Shown: positions 1 to 11,307 of the stretch, piece after piece
Layout of the letters: the number at the start of each line of letters is the position of its first letter
Numbering within the stretch: the stretch's first letter is position 1
Assembly: GCF_014898055.3 (NCBI RefSeq)
Contig: NW_023601322.1
Location: forward strand, 74,614,740 to 74,678,739
Direction of reading: 5' to 3'
DNA length: 64,000 nucleotides
Origin: Talpa occidentalis
Lineage: Eukaryota > Chordata > Mammalia > Eulipotyphla > Talpidae
Program-made: the position numbers and the translations under genes
The notes under the pieces: model-generated
The model's database searches: none
Told to the model about the DNA's origin: nothing
The model's input: only the letters and a program-made list of their open reading frames with translations

Positions 1-1157
1 ACTCTGTGGAAAGGTTCTGCTGCCCATCAGGAGGGACTGACTAAATTTGTTTATCCAGAAACTTGGCAGGAGTTGAGAATGAAGCAGTCTCTGGACAAAG
101 GCACATTCTAGGATCCTGGTGGCTTTTGTCAGAGGAATATAGCTGAAGGGCAACAGATAGCTATTTAGGATAAGGCAGCTGATGGATAAACAGGGAGTCA
201 GAGTTAAGGAAAACCCCCGGTTCTCTTTATTTGTTCTCTGTCAATATCTCTTGGAGATTTTCACTGGAAATAAAAATTTCAACGTTGCTGGCAGGACCCG
301 GAGGTTCCCACACTTTCCCCTGTTGGAATATGCCAGGAGGTAGATCTGAGAGTGGCGTTGGTTAATATTCAGACTGTTCTGACAGCCACGTTGCCAGTTC
401 CTACACTAGCCAGCAGTATCCCAGAGCAGCCTGCAGGCCTGCTGGAACGAAAACAATCTCCACCTGCCTGTTGTTCAGTCTTCACCTTTGTCAGAGTCCC
501 CAAGTCCCCAAGGAGGCACAGTCTGGGCAGCTGCTGTGAAGAGCCCCATGTATTGGCCAGCCAGATGTGAGGCTTAGTCTGTTTCATTGTCCCTCCCTTT
601 GCTGCTTTCAATGCCTCTCACAAATGTCCTGTTAGCAGAGGGTAAGGCATCCATGCTCCTACCTCATCCCTTTGGGCTGTGGGTGGGTAGTCAGTGTGTT
701 CTTCTCTGTGCATGCTTTGACCCCTGGTGTCAAGAAAGAAAGTGCAAGGCTAGGACCTCTGGAAGTTCAGGTCCTGTGTGGAGGCTCTATCATACATAAG
801 GGCAAAGCCACCAGCAGCTTCACCTATGGACTCTTAGAGGGTGTAGCCAGCTGCAGAAGAGAAGTAGTAGCCCTGCCTCAGGCCACCGGGTGGACTGCCA
901 CAGAAAGCTGGCCCAACCAAACAAGACTCTCTGAGGGCTTCTGGGGGATGGGGCCTGGGTGAAACAGGGCCTAGTGACTGCTTAGTTTCCCAGTCCATGG
1001 ATGAAAGGGTCAAGTCTACCTAATGATCTTCCATGGGAAAAGACAATAGTTTTGAGGCAAAGGCTAGTCCATGTTTAGACCCTGGCCAGGAGACAGGCTC
1101 ACCCCTACTGTTTGCCTGATGAATTTAGGGCTCCTTAAGGGGGCCTTATGTGGCAGA

Positions 1158-1280
1158 AATGTAGCAGGAATGTATGAGATGCAGAATCATCACTGGGCAA
1201 ACATCACAGTGAGTTATTTCAGTAATGGTCCTGTGATGGATGTTAAGGTCAGTGGGTAAAAGTTTAAGGAGAGCAGGGCA
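1158..1280. repeat. Duplicated 120-bp block, copy 1
   Basis: AATGTAGCAGGAATGTATGA ... GGTCAGTGGGTAAAAG. Its diverged partner lies about 960 bp to the right. Repeat family not recognised. Confidence 0.9.
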
Positions 1281-1804
1281 TGTGCTACCTCTCCCTGCAC
1301 CTTCAACCCCTGGGCAGAGGCCTCTGAGCTTCCTCACACATGGGGTCTTAGCTCGCTTGGGGTCCCTAGAACTGAAGTCTACAGGGAGGTTGATGCTCAT
1401 GAAGACCACTCTCACCACTGCAATAGGACTCATTCACAAGGATTCCATTATCAGAGAGCCAGACTAGGATGTTTGGGGTCCCTTCCTTCTCCAACAGAAA
1501 CTTTAATGCAACCCATTGGGTCAGATCCCACCAATCCTTGCTCCTTTCCTATGCTGCTGTCCTACAGATAACTTAGTTAAGAGGTGACTTGGACTCCTCC
1601 CTACAGGAGCAGACACAAGTTTCTCCACCCCGACTCCAGAGACAGATGAAGAACCTTACCCTGGATTTTTATACTATTTATTCTTACAGTAAAAAATGAC
1701 TTGGTTTGAGCTCTCCAGCCCTCCTGAGACTATGCAAGTGCTTGCTTCTCTTTTCCTTTCTTCTTTTCTAGTAAACCTGTCCTTTTAAAATGTAAAAAAA
1801 AAAA

Positions 1805-1960
1805 GGCACAGCAAACCTCTCCTATCTCACCCAGTGTTCTCCTCAGCAGTGTATTTCAGTAGAACCACCTGTTCTGCTCCCCATGTTGTCTCTGGTGAAT
1901 TGTCTCACCCCCCACACCTCTGGCCTACACCCCAGCTCTTGTATGCATAAATATAAAAAA
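1805..1960 (+). mobile_element. tRNA-derived SINE, 5'-truncated
   Basis: This is the 3' half of the window's SINE family, starting at the GGCACAGCAAACCTCTCC segment and running through CTGTTCTGCTCCC and the CTCTTGTATGCATAAAT tail. The tRNA-like head is missing. A poly-A run directly precedes it. Confidence 0.8.
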
Positions 1961-2119
1961 ATGGCTTGCTTCAACTAAAGCAACAAAAGAAATAAAGACA
2001 GTGTTAGATTACAACTCAAGGGATAAAATAAATATGTATGAATCTGTATTTACATAAAGAAATTATTGCATAACTACATAATTGGGAATGAAAGGGATTC
2101 CATTTGATTCATTGGAAGG

Positions 2120-2250
2120 AATGTAGCAGGAATGTATGAGATGCAGAATTATCACAAGGCAAACATCACAGTACTAGTGAGTTATTTCAACTATGGTCCT
2201 GTGATGGATGCTAAGGTCAGTGGGTAAAAGCTTAAGGAGAAACAGGATAT
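2120..2250. repeat. Duplicated 120-bp block, copy 2
   Basis: The same block as at 1158 with scattered substitutions and a small insertion (ACTAGT) in the middle. Confidence 0.9.
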
Positions 2251-3539
2251 TTTTACATCATTTAAGTATCTCTCCCAAGAGAGATACTAAGTACAAAGGG
2301 AAAAAATTAGTCACTTTACAATAGAGAAACTCAGCACACATTTAGTCAGCCAAGTGATCAAGAATAACATCGCCAGTTATAAGCCATATTAACATTATGT
2401 ACCCTCTGGTAAGATGCCCAAGGACACAATGCTTCTGTGGTATTCCTACTAAAAAGTGCACAAACTCAATCTTATGAGAGAAATCACAGAAGCCCAAGTT
2501 GAGGGACCGTGATCAAAATCACTGATATAGACTCATAAAAAGTGTTAGGGTCTTGAAAGGTAAGGAAAGACTGAAGAATAGTTACAGCTTGGAGAAGAAC
2601 TGACAATTAAATACACTGTGAAGATCTGGATTGGATCTGAAAACAGAAAAAGGATAATTAGTGCAAAGATTCGTGAATTCTAATGAGGTCTGTAGTTTAG
2701 TACAGACTCACACGTACTTATCGGGTTAATGGTATTGTAACCGATACCACTTTCCTGGCTTGGATAAATGAATCATAGTTATATAAATTGCTAACATTAG
2801 GGGAAACAAGGTAAAGAGTACATTGAAGTACATTGAATTCTCTGTACTATTTTCACAACTTTTCTCTAAGCCAAAACTTATTTCAAAATGGTTTTACAAA
2901 AATGACTGCATTGGACAAATGAATTGAGCTCCACAAACAGCTCCCCAGGAAGGAAACTAACTTATGCATGTACAACTCAGATGTAGTCATCCAAGTCCCA
3001 ATTCTGGCACCTCATTCCTGCCCCTGGCATTCTCTATAAGGCATTTCTACAGCAGAACATGCCATCCTTGGGCTTCTGACTGACTTTGGGGTCAGAGGGT
3101 TGGTTCAGGTGTCCCAGAGGGTATAGCCAGTGGGAGATCCTGCACAGAGGTGTAAGACTGTCTGAGGAAAGTCCCTGTATCTATATCATGCCAGCTGGGA
3201 TTCAACATCTCTGGGTCTATGCGGGAGCCCGGACCATTCTCCCATTGACTGGTCAAGTCAGCATGGGTCCGGACCTATGACCTATTTTCTGGGTCCTCAT
3301 ACCTCTACCATGGCAAAAGGGACTTAGTCTCCAGCAAGTCTCAACCCATTAAAATAACTGCATTCTGGACCTTAGGGAAACTTCCACAATGCACTGTGCT
3401 CAGCCAGAGGTGACAAGGTCCTGCTTTTACCTCTCCTTACCACCCACCTATGATGCCCATTTGCTGGTACTAAGGGATCATGGCACATGATCTCACAGAG
3501 TCCTCTTAACAACACAGAGAAACTGGACACTCTCATGAT

Positions 3540-4200
3540 ACTTATTGTTAAAAATTGTCGTAAAATACACATAACATAAAAATCACTATCTTGTAACTTC
3601 CACGTGTATAGTTCAGTAGAGTTAAATATACTCACATTATTGTACAACCAGTCTCTTGAACTCTTCCCATCTTTCAAAATTAAACTCCGTACCCACTTCA
3701 CTAACTTCCTTCTCCCCCACTTCCTGGCAACTATTATTCTACTATCCATTTCTATAAGGATGACTCCTCTTCGTATATCATATAAATGAAGCATACGGTT
3801 TTAACATTTTGTGACTATTTCACTTAGCATAATGTACTCTGTAGGGTAGAGTGTATCAGAATTCCTTCCTTTTCAAGGCTGAATAATATTTCGCCATATG
3901 TTTATACCACATTATCTTTATCCATTCATCTATTGATGGACCTTTGGCTTGCTTTCACCTTTTGGCTATTGTAAATAATGATGCTGTGAACATGTACAAA
4001 TAATTGAGATCCTGCTTTCAATTCTTTTGGGATGTATACCCAGAATTGACATTGCTGGATCATATGGCAATTTTATTTTTGATTTTTTGATGAAACCCCA
4101 TACTGTTTTTCACAGTGGATACACCCTCGTCACAGAGCACAATGATTCACTTTTCTACATCTTTGCAAATGCTTGATATTTTCTGCCTTTTAAAATATTG
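3540..4200 (-). mobile_element. Old L1 (L1M type) 3' end, minus strand
   Basis: The plus strand shows the antisense of a mammalian L1 3' region. It opens with GTCGTAAAATACACATAACA, the reverse of an L1M tail, and continues through CACTTAGCATAATGTACTCT, TTTATCCATTCATC and CATTGCTGGATCATATGG, the antisense of the ORF2 C-terminal part. It is decayed, with no intact frame. It lies in SLC22A4 intron 1. Confidence 0.8.
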
Positions 4201-4325
4201 TATTATGCTTGTTCCACTTTATAGATAAGGAAACTAAGGCTTTGAGCAGTGAGACAACCCACTGAAGTCAGTCAGGTAGTTACGGGTGGGGTCAGAACTG
4301 ACCCTCCAGCCTCCTGATTCCAGAA
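4200..4325 (-). mobile_element. MIR-like fragment
   Basis: TAGATAAGGAAACTAAGGC ... GGTCAGAACTGACCCTCCAGCCTCCTGATTCC, the antisense MIR order. Confidence 0.65.
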
Positions 4326-5254
4326 TTCCTCCTTTGAGGAGAGCCATCCACCTTACTCATCCTGGTACTTCTCCCCTTTCCCCTCCCAATCTAATGCCTG
4401 TTTGCCATTTATTTTATTTTCATCACCCCAAAAAGGAAGCAAGGAAGGGAAAGGTTATCGAAAAAAGAAAGTCCTGGTATGTGGTGATGTATGTAGTCTG
4501 AACAAAGAGGACAAAACAGAACTTGGATGCCATTAATTACCTAACCTTCATGCCCAGAGGCAAACAAAGCCAGCAAGGAACAGAAAAGACACCAATTTAT
4601 CTAGCTCTCAGGGAGAGCTGCAGCCAATGGACCAGCCCCAATCTCAGGTGCTGGTGACACTTTCAGGAATCAAAGTGGGAGTGAGTTAACCCTCCCCCTA
4701 GTCCTTGATTTTTGAGGTCCAGGCTGTGGGCAGGGGATAGGCAAAGACAAGGAGCTTTTGCCAGGTGATCAAACCTAGGGAAGCACAGCCACTTCAGCCC
4801 CAAGGTAGACATGGCACCAATGCTGGGGAATCCAGAGGTGATCTATATGCTGAGTCCACTTTTCACTGATCCTATGGATTCTATATCCATTACTCTCACC
4901 CAGCCACTACTTTTGCCAAGCTAATGACCACAGCTTCCTCATTGGTCTTCTTGCTTTTCATAGCATCCAGAGTGAGTTTTCTAAAAACACAAATCTGATC
5001 ACATTAGCTGTTGCTTAAAACACTTACTATTTCCTCATTATCCTGAAAAAGTCAATACGTATAAGGCCTATTGTGTACTGAGCCTGTGGACATTTATAGC
5101 CTCACCCGTCATCCCCTGAGGTCCAGTAACTCTGATATATGGGAATTCCATCCCCAGACTCCGCCACATTCGTTGCCTGGGCAAATCCTGCTCATATTTC
5201 CCAATCAGCTCAAAATTTATCATTCCTTCTTGGAGTATTTACTAACGTTGTTAT

Positions 5255-5400
5255 CCCTACAGAGAGGGTAATATATTTGCCCAGGTCACACAGCAAGCCA
5301 GCCAAGATTTGAATTCAGACTCCAGAACCTTATTGTGAACCAGGGTTGATGTTAACCTTCTCTGTAACAGGACCAGTGCACCCCTCCGGGCATCTAAGCT
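5255..5400 (-). mobile_element. MIR-like fragment
   Basis: TTGCCCAGGTCACACAGCAAG, TTTGAATTCAGACTCCAGA and then a diverged end. Confidence 0.65.
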
Positions 5401-6004
5401 TTGAGGACAGACCCCACACCCCAGATGGCTACCTCTTAGTGCCCAAGACAAGGCCAGATATGTGTCTGATAATTGCTACACTGTGCTAAGGAAAGGAGAT
5501 TAAAGACTAGCAGAGGCTATTGTCAAGTTTTTCTTGGGAAAAACATAGAGCAGAGGAGGGGCCAGGAGTTGATCCTACCTACTTGACCAAAACAGTAAAG
5601 TAGTCTGTGAGGATATTCTCCTGAGAAGACTATGTGCCCTAACCCAGTATCTCCTAGCCCTTAGCAGATGCAAAACAGGAAATGGAAGTGGTAAAGGATG
5701 TGCGTAGCATGACTCTGGAACCACTGAAAACCTGTCACCAAACCACTTAGGATGCTAAGGGGCTAATGACACAAGCTGGAGCCCTGGCCCACCCCAGGAA
5801 CCTGTGCCCAGAAGGGTCTCAGTGAGTCTCTATGAGTATGTTGAGGTCAGGGCTATGCCACCTGTGGTTTGCTGCACCCAAGTTCTGTCCGGAAACCCTC
5901 TATTCCTTTCCTGAGAACTTGGAGCCTCAGGTCAGGAGGCCAAGCCTCACTATAAGGTGAATGGCAGAGCAATTCTCCCCCTGATGCTCCCAGAAGTTTA
6001 TAAC

Positions 6005-6279
6005 GGGGCCTCCCGGGTGGCGCAGTGGTTGAGCGCTGGGTTGCGAAGCTGCCTGCAGCCTCTGTAGCTCCGGTTCGATTCCCTGGCTGCTCCCCGGCCA
6101 CCAGAGGAGGGTCCCACATGGTGCGCAGACCTCTCCTGCCGCCCGCTGCTCCCCTCAGCAGTGTACTTCGGTCCTTCTGCCTGCTCTGCTCCCCGCTCTG
6201 GCTCTGGTGAATTCTCTCACCCTCCCGCGCTTCTGACTGTACCCAGTGCTTGTATAAACAAGCAAACAAACAAACAAAT
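6005..6279 (+). mobile_element. tRNA-derived SINE, full length
   Basis: A full copy begins GGGGCCTCCCGGGTGGCGCA and includes an A-box-like head and GGTTCGATTCCC as B box. It ends in an (AAAC)n-rich tail. The near-perfect target-site duplication AAGTTTATAAC / AAGTTTATGAC (5994-6004 and 6280-6290) shows insertion by L1-type machinery. It belongs to the GCGCTGGGTTGCGAAGCTGC subfamily and is among the least diverged copies. Confidence 0.92.
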
Positions 6280-6693
6280 AAGTTTATGACCAGGGAACAG
6301 GCCAGACTGACAGACACCCTGTCCAGCAGAGGTCTGTGTCTGCATTTGGGTTCAGCAACATCTCCCACAGCCCTCCTCCTGCCCATGGCAGACGCTTAAC
6401 CCAATCTACACATCTGGGCAGCATTAGGCTCTTGGGAAAGAGCTCCATCTGTTGTGAAACTCGGAAAGAAAAAGACAGTTGGTGACCACAGACCTTTCTC
6501 CATCCCCTCCCTGCTGGACAGAAATGATCAGGAATGGGCCTCTCCTGAGTCCTGCTCTCTCGGCCCTCAGACCCCTGTAAGAAGAATAACCCAGCCGGGT
6601 TTAATCCGGACCAGGGATCACGGACCCAAGGACATTCAGCGCTTGGGCCTGAGGGGCGGCCTGACACAGATGGAGGGACGCGCACACACCCAC

Positions 6694-7089
6694 CTCGGTC
6701 ACGATGGTGGTCTGATAGACGTCCTGGCTGAACTCCCAGCCATCCAGGCACCTCTCCTGCTCCAGCTGCTGCAGGTCCACGTCGCGGCCGGGCTCCAGCC
6801 CCAGCGCCGAGAAGTTGGCGACGGCCGCGAGCCGGTAGCGGCGGCAGCTGTGGGGCACCTCGCGGCCGTCCTGCAGCCGCTGCAGCGGGGCGCTGTGGTT
6901 GCGCCAGGCGCCGCTCAGGTTCGCGGACTCGGGCACCCGGCAGCGGTGCTCGGGGACCCCCGCCAGGAACACGATGGACATGCCGTTGAAGCCGTTGGGG
7001 ATGATGCTGGCGCTGAGCAGGAAGAAGATGAGGCGCTGAAAGGGCCCCCACTGGCCCAGGAAGGCGGTCACCTCGTCGTAGTCCCTCAT
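6694..7089 (-). CDS. SLC22A4: SLC22A4 (OCTN1) coding exon 1, residues 1-132
   Basis: This is the first coding exon of an organic cation/carnitine transporter of the SLC22 family (major facilitator superfamily, plasma membrane). OCTN1 is known as the ergothioneine transporter. The ATG is at 7089-7087 and the frame opens [20 protein letters not shown], the OCTN N-terminus. The first membrane helix covers about residues 20-42 and the large extracellular loop follows. Cysteines at 50, 82 and 114 and N-glycosylation sequons at N57 (NLS), N64 (NHS) and N92 (NFS) are visible. The exon ends ...TIVTE at a GTGGGT donor (6693-6688), in phase 0. NGFNGMS..FLAG after helix 1 fits OCTN1 rather than OCTN2, which as I recall reads NGFTGLS, and the PDLIM4 neighbour agrees. 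It has one residue more than the human exon as I remember it (see findings). The remaining exons lie outside the window to the left. Confidence 0.93.
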
Positions 7090-8100
7090 GCCTGCGCGTC
7101 CTCTCCGCAGCTGGCCACCGGGCGCGGCAGGAGCGTCCCCCCGACTGCGCGGCGCGGACCCTGGCGCTCCCCGAGGGTGCCGCACCCTTCTCGTGGGCTC
7201 GGCGGGCCGAGCGAAATTGAGGTGCGCGTTCTGGGACTCTTCCCGGGAAACAGGTTGCTGGCCTTGGACGTTCCCTGGAGCTGAGCTGGAGGCTGCAAGG
7301 CGCGGTACAAACTCGGGACCACACCCCCATCCCGACGGGGGCGGGCAGGGAGCGCGGCCGGGCCGCTGGGGTGGGGCTCCCGGGTCGGCTCCGCCTCTTG
7401 CTCCTCCCTCCTGCCCCCAGTGACCCCGAGGTCGACCCCATGGCCCCTGGAGTTGAGGGGAGTCCCCCTGCGAGGTGAGGAAGCTCGGCTTCCGCGCCCT
7501 GGCGTCCCCCGCGCCCCTGGGCCACCACGTTGGGCCCCCCGGGGAGAGCGAGGAGCCGAGGCTGAAGAGCGAGGCCTTGGAGCTGCTGCCCCCCGCCCTG
7601 CCCTGAGGTCTCTTTCCGCTTCCCTTCCTATCCCGAGCGTGAGCTCAGGTGGCCCGAGGCGGGGTGCGGTGTCTGCGCCCGCGAAACCCCCGCGGGCGCA
7701 GGGCTGACAGGAGGGCGCGCGCCCGCTGCCTGACCCCGCGCTCTCCCCGCCAGTCCTAGGAGGCTGGAGAGAGTCGCCGGTCAGCGGCACCCCGAGAAGC
7801 GTCTTCGCGGCAGCTAGAAGTCTCACCTTGAAAAAGGGCAGACTGGCCCAGAGCCGCGGCAAGGATGAGCAAGGTCACGCTGCGTCAGGATTAGGCTCGG
7901 ACCCGGGCGCGTGGGCTGGAGCTGCGGGCGGTCCCTGGGTCCGCTGGGCCCCCCAGAGAAGCCTTCCACACCGAGCCGGTGAGAGCGCGGTCGCGGAGGC
8001 GCTGCTGTCACCACTGATTTTGATCTTGTCGCTCTCCCCACGCCCCCAGGGCTCTTTATTGGGGCTGGCAGCCCGGACCTTCTTGGACTGGAAGGCCTCC
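7090..8100 (-). promoter_or_regulatory. SLC22A4: SLC22A4 CpG-island promoter and 5' UTR
   Basis: The stretch upstream of the SLC22A4 ATG is strongly GC- and CpG-rich, in contrast to AT-richer DNA on both sides, and it contains no SINE. This is the usual layout of a TATA-less mammalian CpG-island promoter. The transcription start cannot be fixed from sequence alone; it should lie within one or two hundred bases upstream of 7089. Long open frames on both strands here are a by-product of high GC and show no protein-like composition. Confidence 0.75.
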
Positions 8101-9126
8101 AGTTTGCAGAAGGGACCGCCCTCAGTCCAGGAATAGAGGGAGGGAGGAAGAGTTGGAGGGGGCAGGAGAAAGTCAGTCTGGTGCCCAGATCTGGCAGCAT
8201 ACACACATCAGGGACTGCAGTCAGCTCCGGGGCCAGGTCTAGCGTCTCTCAGCTGCTGTGTGAGCTGGTCTGGAGCTGTGGTCTGAGTCCTGGGGTTCAC
8301 GAGGAAGCTGAAGGAGACACACCTTAGGGCCCATCTCTTTGCAGATTTTGTACAAGTGTTTTTGCTTCTCTGGGTCCTGGTTAAAAGGCTGAGGGACTTT
8401 CCTGCCTCCTTTTTGTAGCAGTTTTGTTGTTTCATTCTGATGTATGTCTAGTAATCCAGTGGAATTGTTAATAACACATCCCTTTATTTTAAAAAATACT
8501 GTTCTTTGCACAGTATATCTGGTACCAATATCTTCACTTGGATTTCATGCTTCCCTTCTCCCACAATAAGAAAGCAAAAGCTGTGCAGGTAATTTATTTT
8601 GAATAGTAATCTCTAGGAAAGGAGTAAAGGACTGCGGAGCATGAACAGGGAAAGAGATAATACAGGACCATGTCATTAGCTTGGTCATTGGCAATGACCA
8701 GGGTCAGTGACAGTGCTGTGCTGAGACATTTTGGAATCTGAGGCCAAAGAAAAAAATTCGTGATACCATCCTGTCTCTACTTAAGATTTTGATGTTGTGT
8801 TCATCATGGATTTTATGTTGATTTTAATTGATACTTATAATCTAAAAATACTGTGTGGAAATATTGTTATCTTGATTATTGAATTTCTTGGCACTCCCTT
8901 AAATTTTGCACCTGGTGAGTCTATCCCAATTATGCACAGTGTGCACACAACCTGGATCTTTGGGCTCATCAGATCTGTTTGCATGAGAACTCCTGTTATC
9001 ACTTGGCTTTTGTAAGCCCCCAATCTAACCCACCTTCGGTCATCAATGCCAGCTCATCCTCTATTCAACAGCTCTGGAAGATCCAGGTCTTTCCCAGGGC
9101 CAGAGTTACACTGATGAAAGGACCCT

Positions 9127-9469
9127 GCTATAGACTGGATTGTGTGCTCCTCTATCTCCCCACCCCCCACACAATGGATTTGTGGGGATATGTGGTTGGA
9201 AATGGGACCTTTGGGAAGCAGGTTTAGATGAGATCATCAGGGTGGGATCTTCAGTGGGGTTAGCACCCTTATAAAAAGAATCACCAGAGAACTCATAATA
9301 AGGTGGCCATCTGTAAGCCAGGAAGAAGACCCTTACCAGTGACTGAATCTATCAGCACCTGATTTTGGGCTTTCCACCATCCAGAATTGTGAGAAATAAA
9401 TTTTCATTGTATAAGCTGCTCAGTCTATAATACTTTGTTATAGCAGCCTGAGCAACCTAAAATAGCACA
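9127..9469 (+). mobile_element. Solo LTR of the MaLR (MST/MLT) group
   Basis: It has the classic non-autonomous MaLR LTR layout: TGCTATAGACTGGATTGTGT at the start, GGGACCTTTGGGAAGCAGG, CCCTTATAAAAAGAATCACC as a TATA-like block, GTGAGAAATAAATTTTCATT as the polyadenylation region, and TTTGTTATAGCAGCCTGAGC near the end. No internal coding sequence is attached. Confidence 0.82.
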
Positions 9470-10828
9470 GGTCCCTTGTGGGGAAAGATTGGGGAAATAA
9501 TTATATGTACTTTTGGCAGTATGGGAGGTTTTTCCTTGAGGCAATTTGGACTCCTTTTCAATCAATAGGCTCCAAGCCTGTGAACTGGCCTGGATCTGGG
9601 AAGTGTTTGAGGAAATACTGTTATTCTTTTGTGGCAGCTGTCATCAACCTGCTCACTAGCTCTTGATTTGAGGGGTAAGGTGGTTATTGAAGTCAAGTTA
9701 CACAGGCTCATCTGCCCATTCATTTGACTCCCAGGAACACCACGGTCAAATACCTATTACCTCTGCTGTCACCTGGGTTGAAGCACTGTGGTTGCCACTA
9801 TGGCGTTAAAACTACCACTGCTCTGCCTCAGCTGATTAATGTCTCCACCTGACCTCTCCTATTCTAGAATCCTACCATCCCCACTGACAGACAGGATCCT
9901 CATCTGTGAATTTTGTATTGCCTTTGTGAAGGGAGTGGCCAGTGGCCTTGCCTTGAGAATGTAATCTGGTGATAGGTTCTCTGGTCTGGGGTGATAATTA
10001 CAATCTAACATTCTCACCCTTCTGAACCTCCTGACTCCTCTGATACTCTGTGATGAAAGTTCTGCCAGCTCTGCCTCATTTCTCTAGGTCTAATTGTATC
10101 CAACTTTCAAAGATGGGTTTGTGTGTTCTTGCTTGGTTGTTAAGCCCAAAATGAGAAAGTGTTCCAGGTTAATAAATTCCCACATATGTTACTGCAGTTT
10201 CTACCAGAACACAGGTCCTGTTTTTTTTGTTTTTTTTTTTTCCCAACAGTTTTGCTATTTCCTGGTGGATCAGGGACTACAATTCCCCGCTTAGGCTGTG
10301 TTGAGACCTAACCTTGATTATTGACCTGGAGGCAGTGAGGGAAGGATAAGCATCATCTCTGGAGCCACTTGCCTCAGGAGGAGACTTGGTCTGGGTTCCA
10401 GGCAAGGAAAGGCTGCTCTCTTATAACAACGGGGAGAGACCTGCTGCTGGCCTGGAAGATTTAGAGGAATCTAGGAATTCAAAACTCTCACTTTAATCTA
10501 TCTAAATGTCCCTCGTGTTCCAGCATTTGGAGACCCATCAAAACTGCATTTTCTGGTTGCTTTCCTAGCCTCACAATAAAATCACTTATATTCTGGGCTT
10601 GATTTCTGGCACCATCTGTTTTGTAGCGCAAGAGATGAAGTTCAATTTAAAAACTTCCATGAGGGTTTTAAGCCAGGACTCCTGGCTTTTAGGAGTGCCT
10701 CGAGTTCATAGTTGGCTGACCTGGACCAGTCACTTCCTTTTTCAAGGTCTCTACAACACTTAACAAAATCCAGCCAACTCCACAATTCTTATAATCACCA
10801 TTGACTTCATATATTCCAATCTCCATAA

Positions 10829-11012
10829 CCAGGGATTCTCAATCTTGGCAACACTGAGAATGATTCTTTGTTGCGGAGGACTGTCCTGTACACTTTAGGA
10901 TGTTCAGCCACATTTCCAGCCTCATCCCTTAATTGTGATAGAAAGTGTCACTAGACATGATACATGTCTTCTGGGGGCAGGGTGGGGGGCTGGGGTAAAA
11001 TCACCTTTAGTT
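10829..11012 (+). mobile_element. MER5-like hAT DNA-transposon remnant
   Basis: The sequence GGATTCTCAATCTTGGCAAC, ATTCTTTGTTGCGGAGGACT, GTCCTGTACACTTTAGGATG, TCTTCTGGGGGCAGG matches the well-known short MER5-type non-autonomous hAT element. A SINE inserted at its right end. Confidence 0.7.
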
Positions 11013-11028
11013 AAAAAACACTGACACA

Positions 11029-11307
11029 GGGCCTCCCCTGGTGGCACAGGCGGTTGAGCACTGCGCTGTGAAGCTGTCCACAGCACTCTGCAGTGTTAGT
11101 TCGATCCCGGCAGGCCGGCGAGGGTCCCACATGGTCCCACATGGCCCCACATGGCGTGGCAGACCTCTCCTGTCGTGCCCGCTGTTCCCCTTAGCAGTGT
11201 CTTCAGTCCATCTGCCTGTTCTGCTCCCTGCTTTCTCTTCTTCTCACCCTCCCGGGCATCTGAACTGTACCCCGATTCTTGTATAAATAAATAAATAAAT
11301 ATTAAAA
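11029..11307 (+). mobile_element. tRNA-derived SINE, full length
   Basis: This copy belongs to the CACTGCGCTGTGAAGCTGTCC subfamily and is flanked by a perfect 16-bp target duplication, AAAAAACACTGACACA (11013-11028 and 11308-11323). It inserted at the right edge of the older MER5-like element. A short internal CCCACATGG triplication sits near 11127-11152. Confidence 0.92.

Larger units (their letters stand above)
1..6693 (-). other. SLC22A4: SLC22A4 intron 1 (5' part)
   Basis: Everything left of the exon 1 donor belongs to intron 1 of SLC22A4, which continues beyond the window. I see no further coding exon here: the next expected residues (WNLVCED in the human protein) are absent. The intron carries two SINE copies, an old minus-oriented L1, MIR and L2 fragments and an internal duplication (1158-1280 and 2120-2250). 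I see nothing recognisable in roughly 2.3-3.5 kb or 5.5-6.0 kb. Confidence 0.85.

Noticed and set aside
6025..6210. Many 60-100 residue frames containing runs such as AVERWVAKLPAAS or SPVAQRVEHSTVRLSAAS
   Set aside because: These are translations of the SINE family and recur at every copy; they are not genes.
6694..7089. Assignment to SLC22A5 (OCTN2)
   Set aside because: The NGFNGMS..FLAG segment and the neighbouring PDLIM4 gene fit SLC22A4; OCTN2 has a different sequence here and lies on the far side of SLC22A4 in mammals.
6284..7862. Open frames of 258-414 residues on both strands over the SLC22A4 exon and promoter
   Set aside because: They are shadow frames of CpG-rich DNA. Only the frame starting at 7089 encodes a known protein, and it ends at a splice donor.
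9127..9469. Endogenous retrovirus with genes
   Set aside because: Only a solo non-autonomous LTR is present, without internal region or coding sequence.
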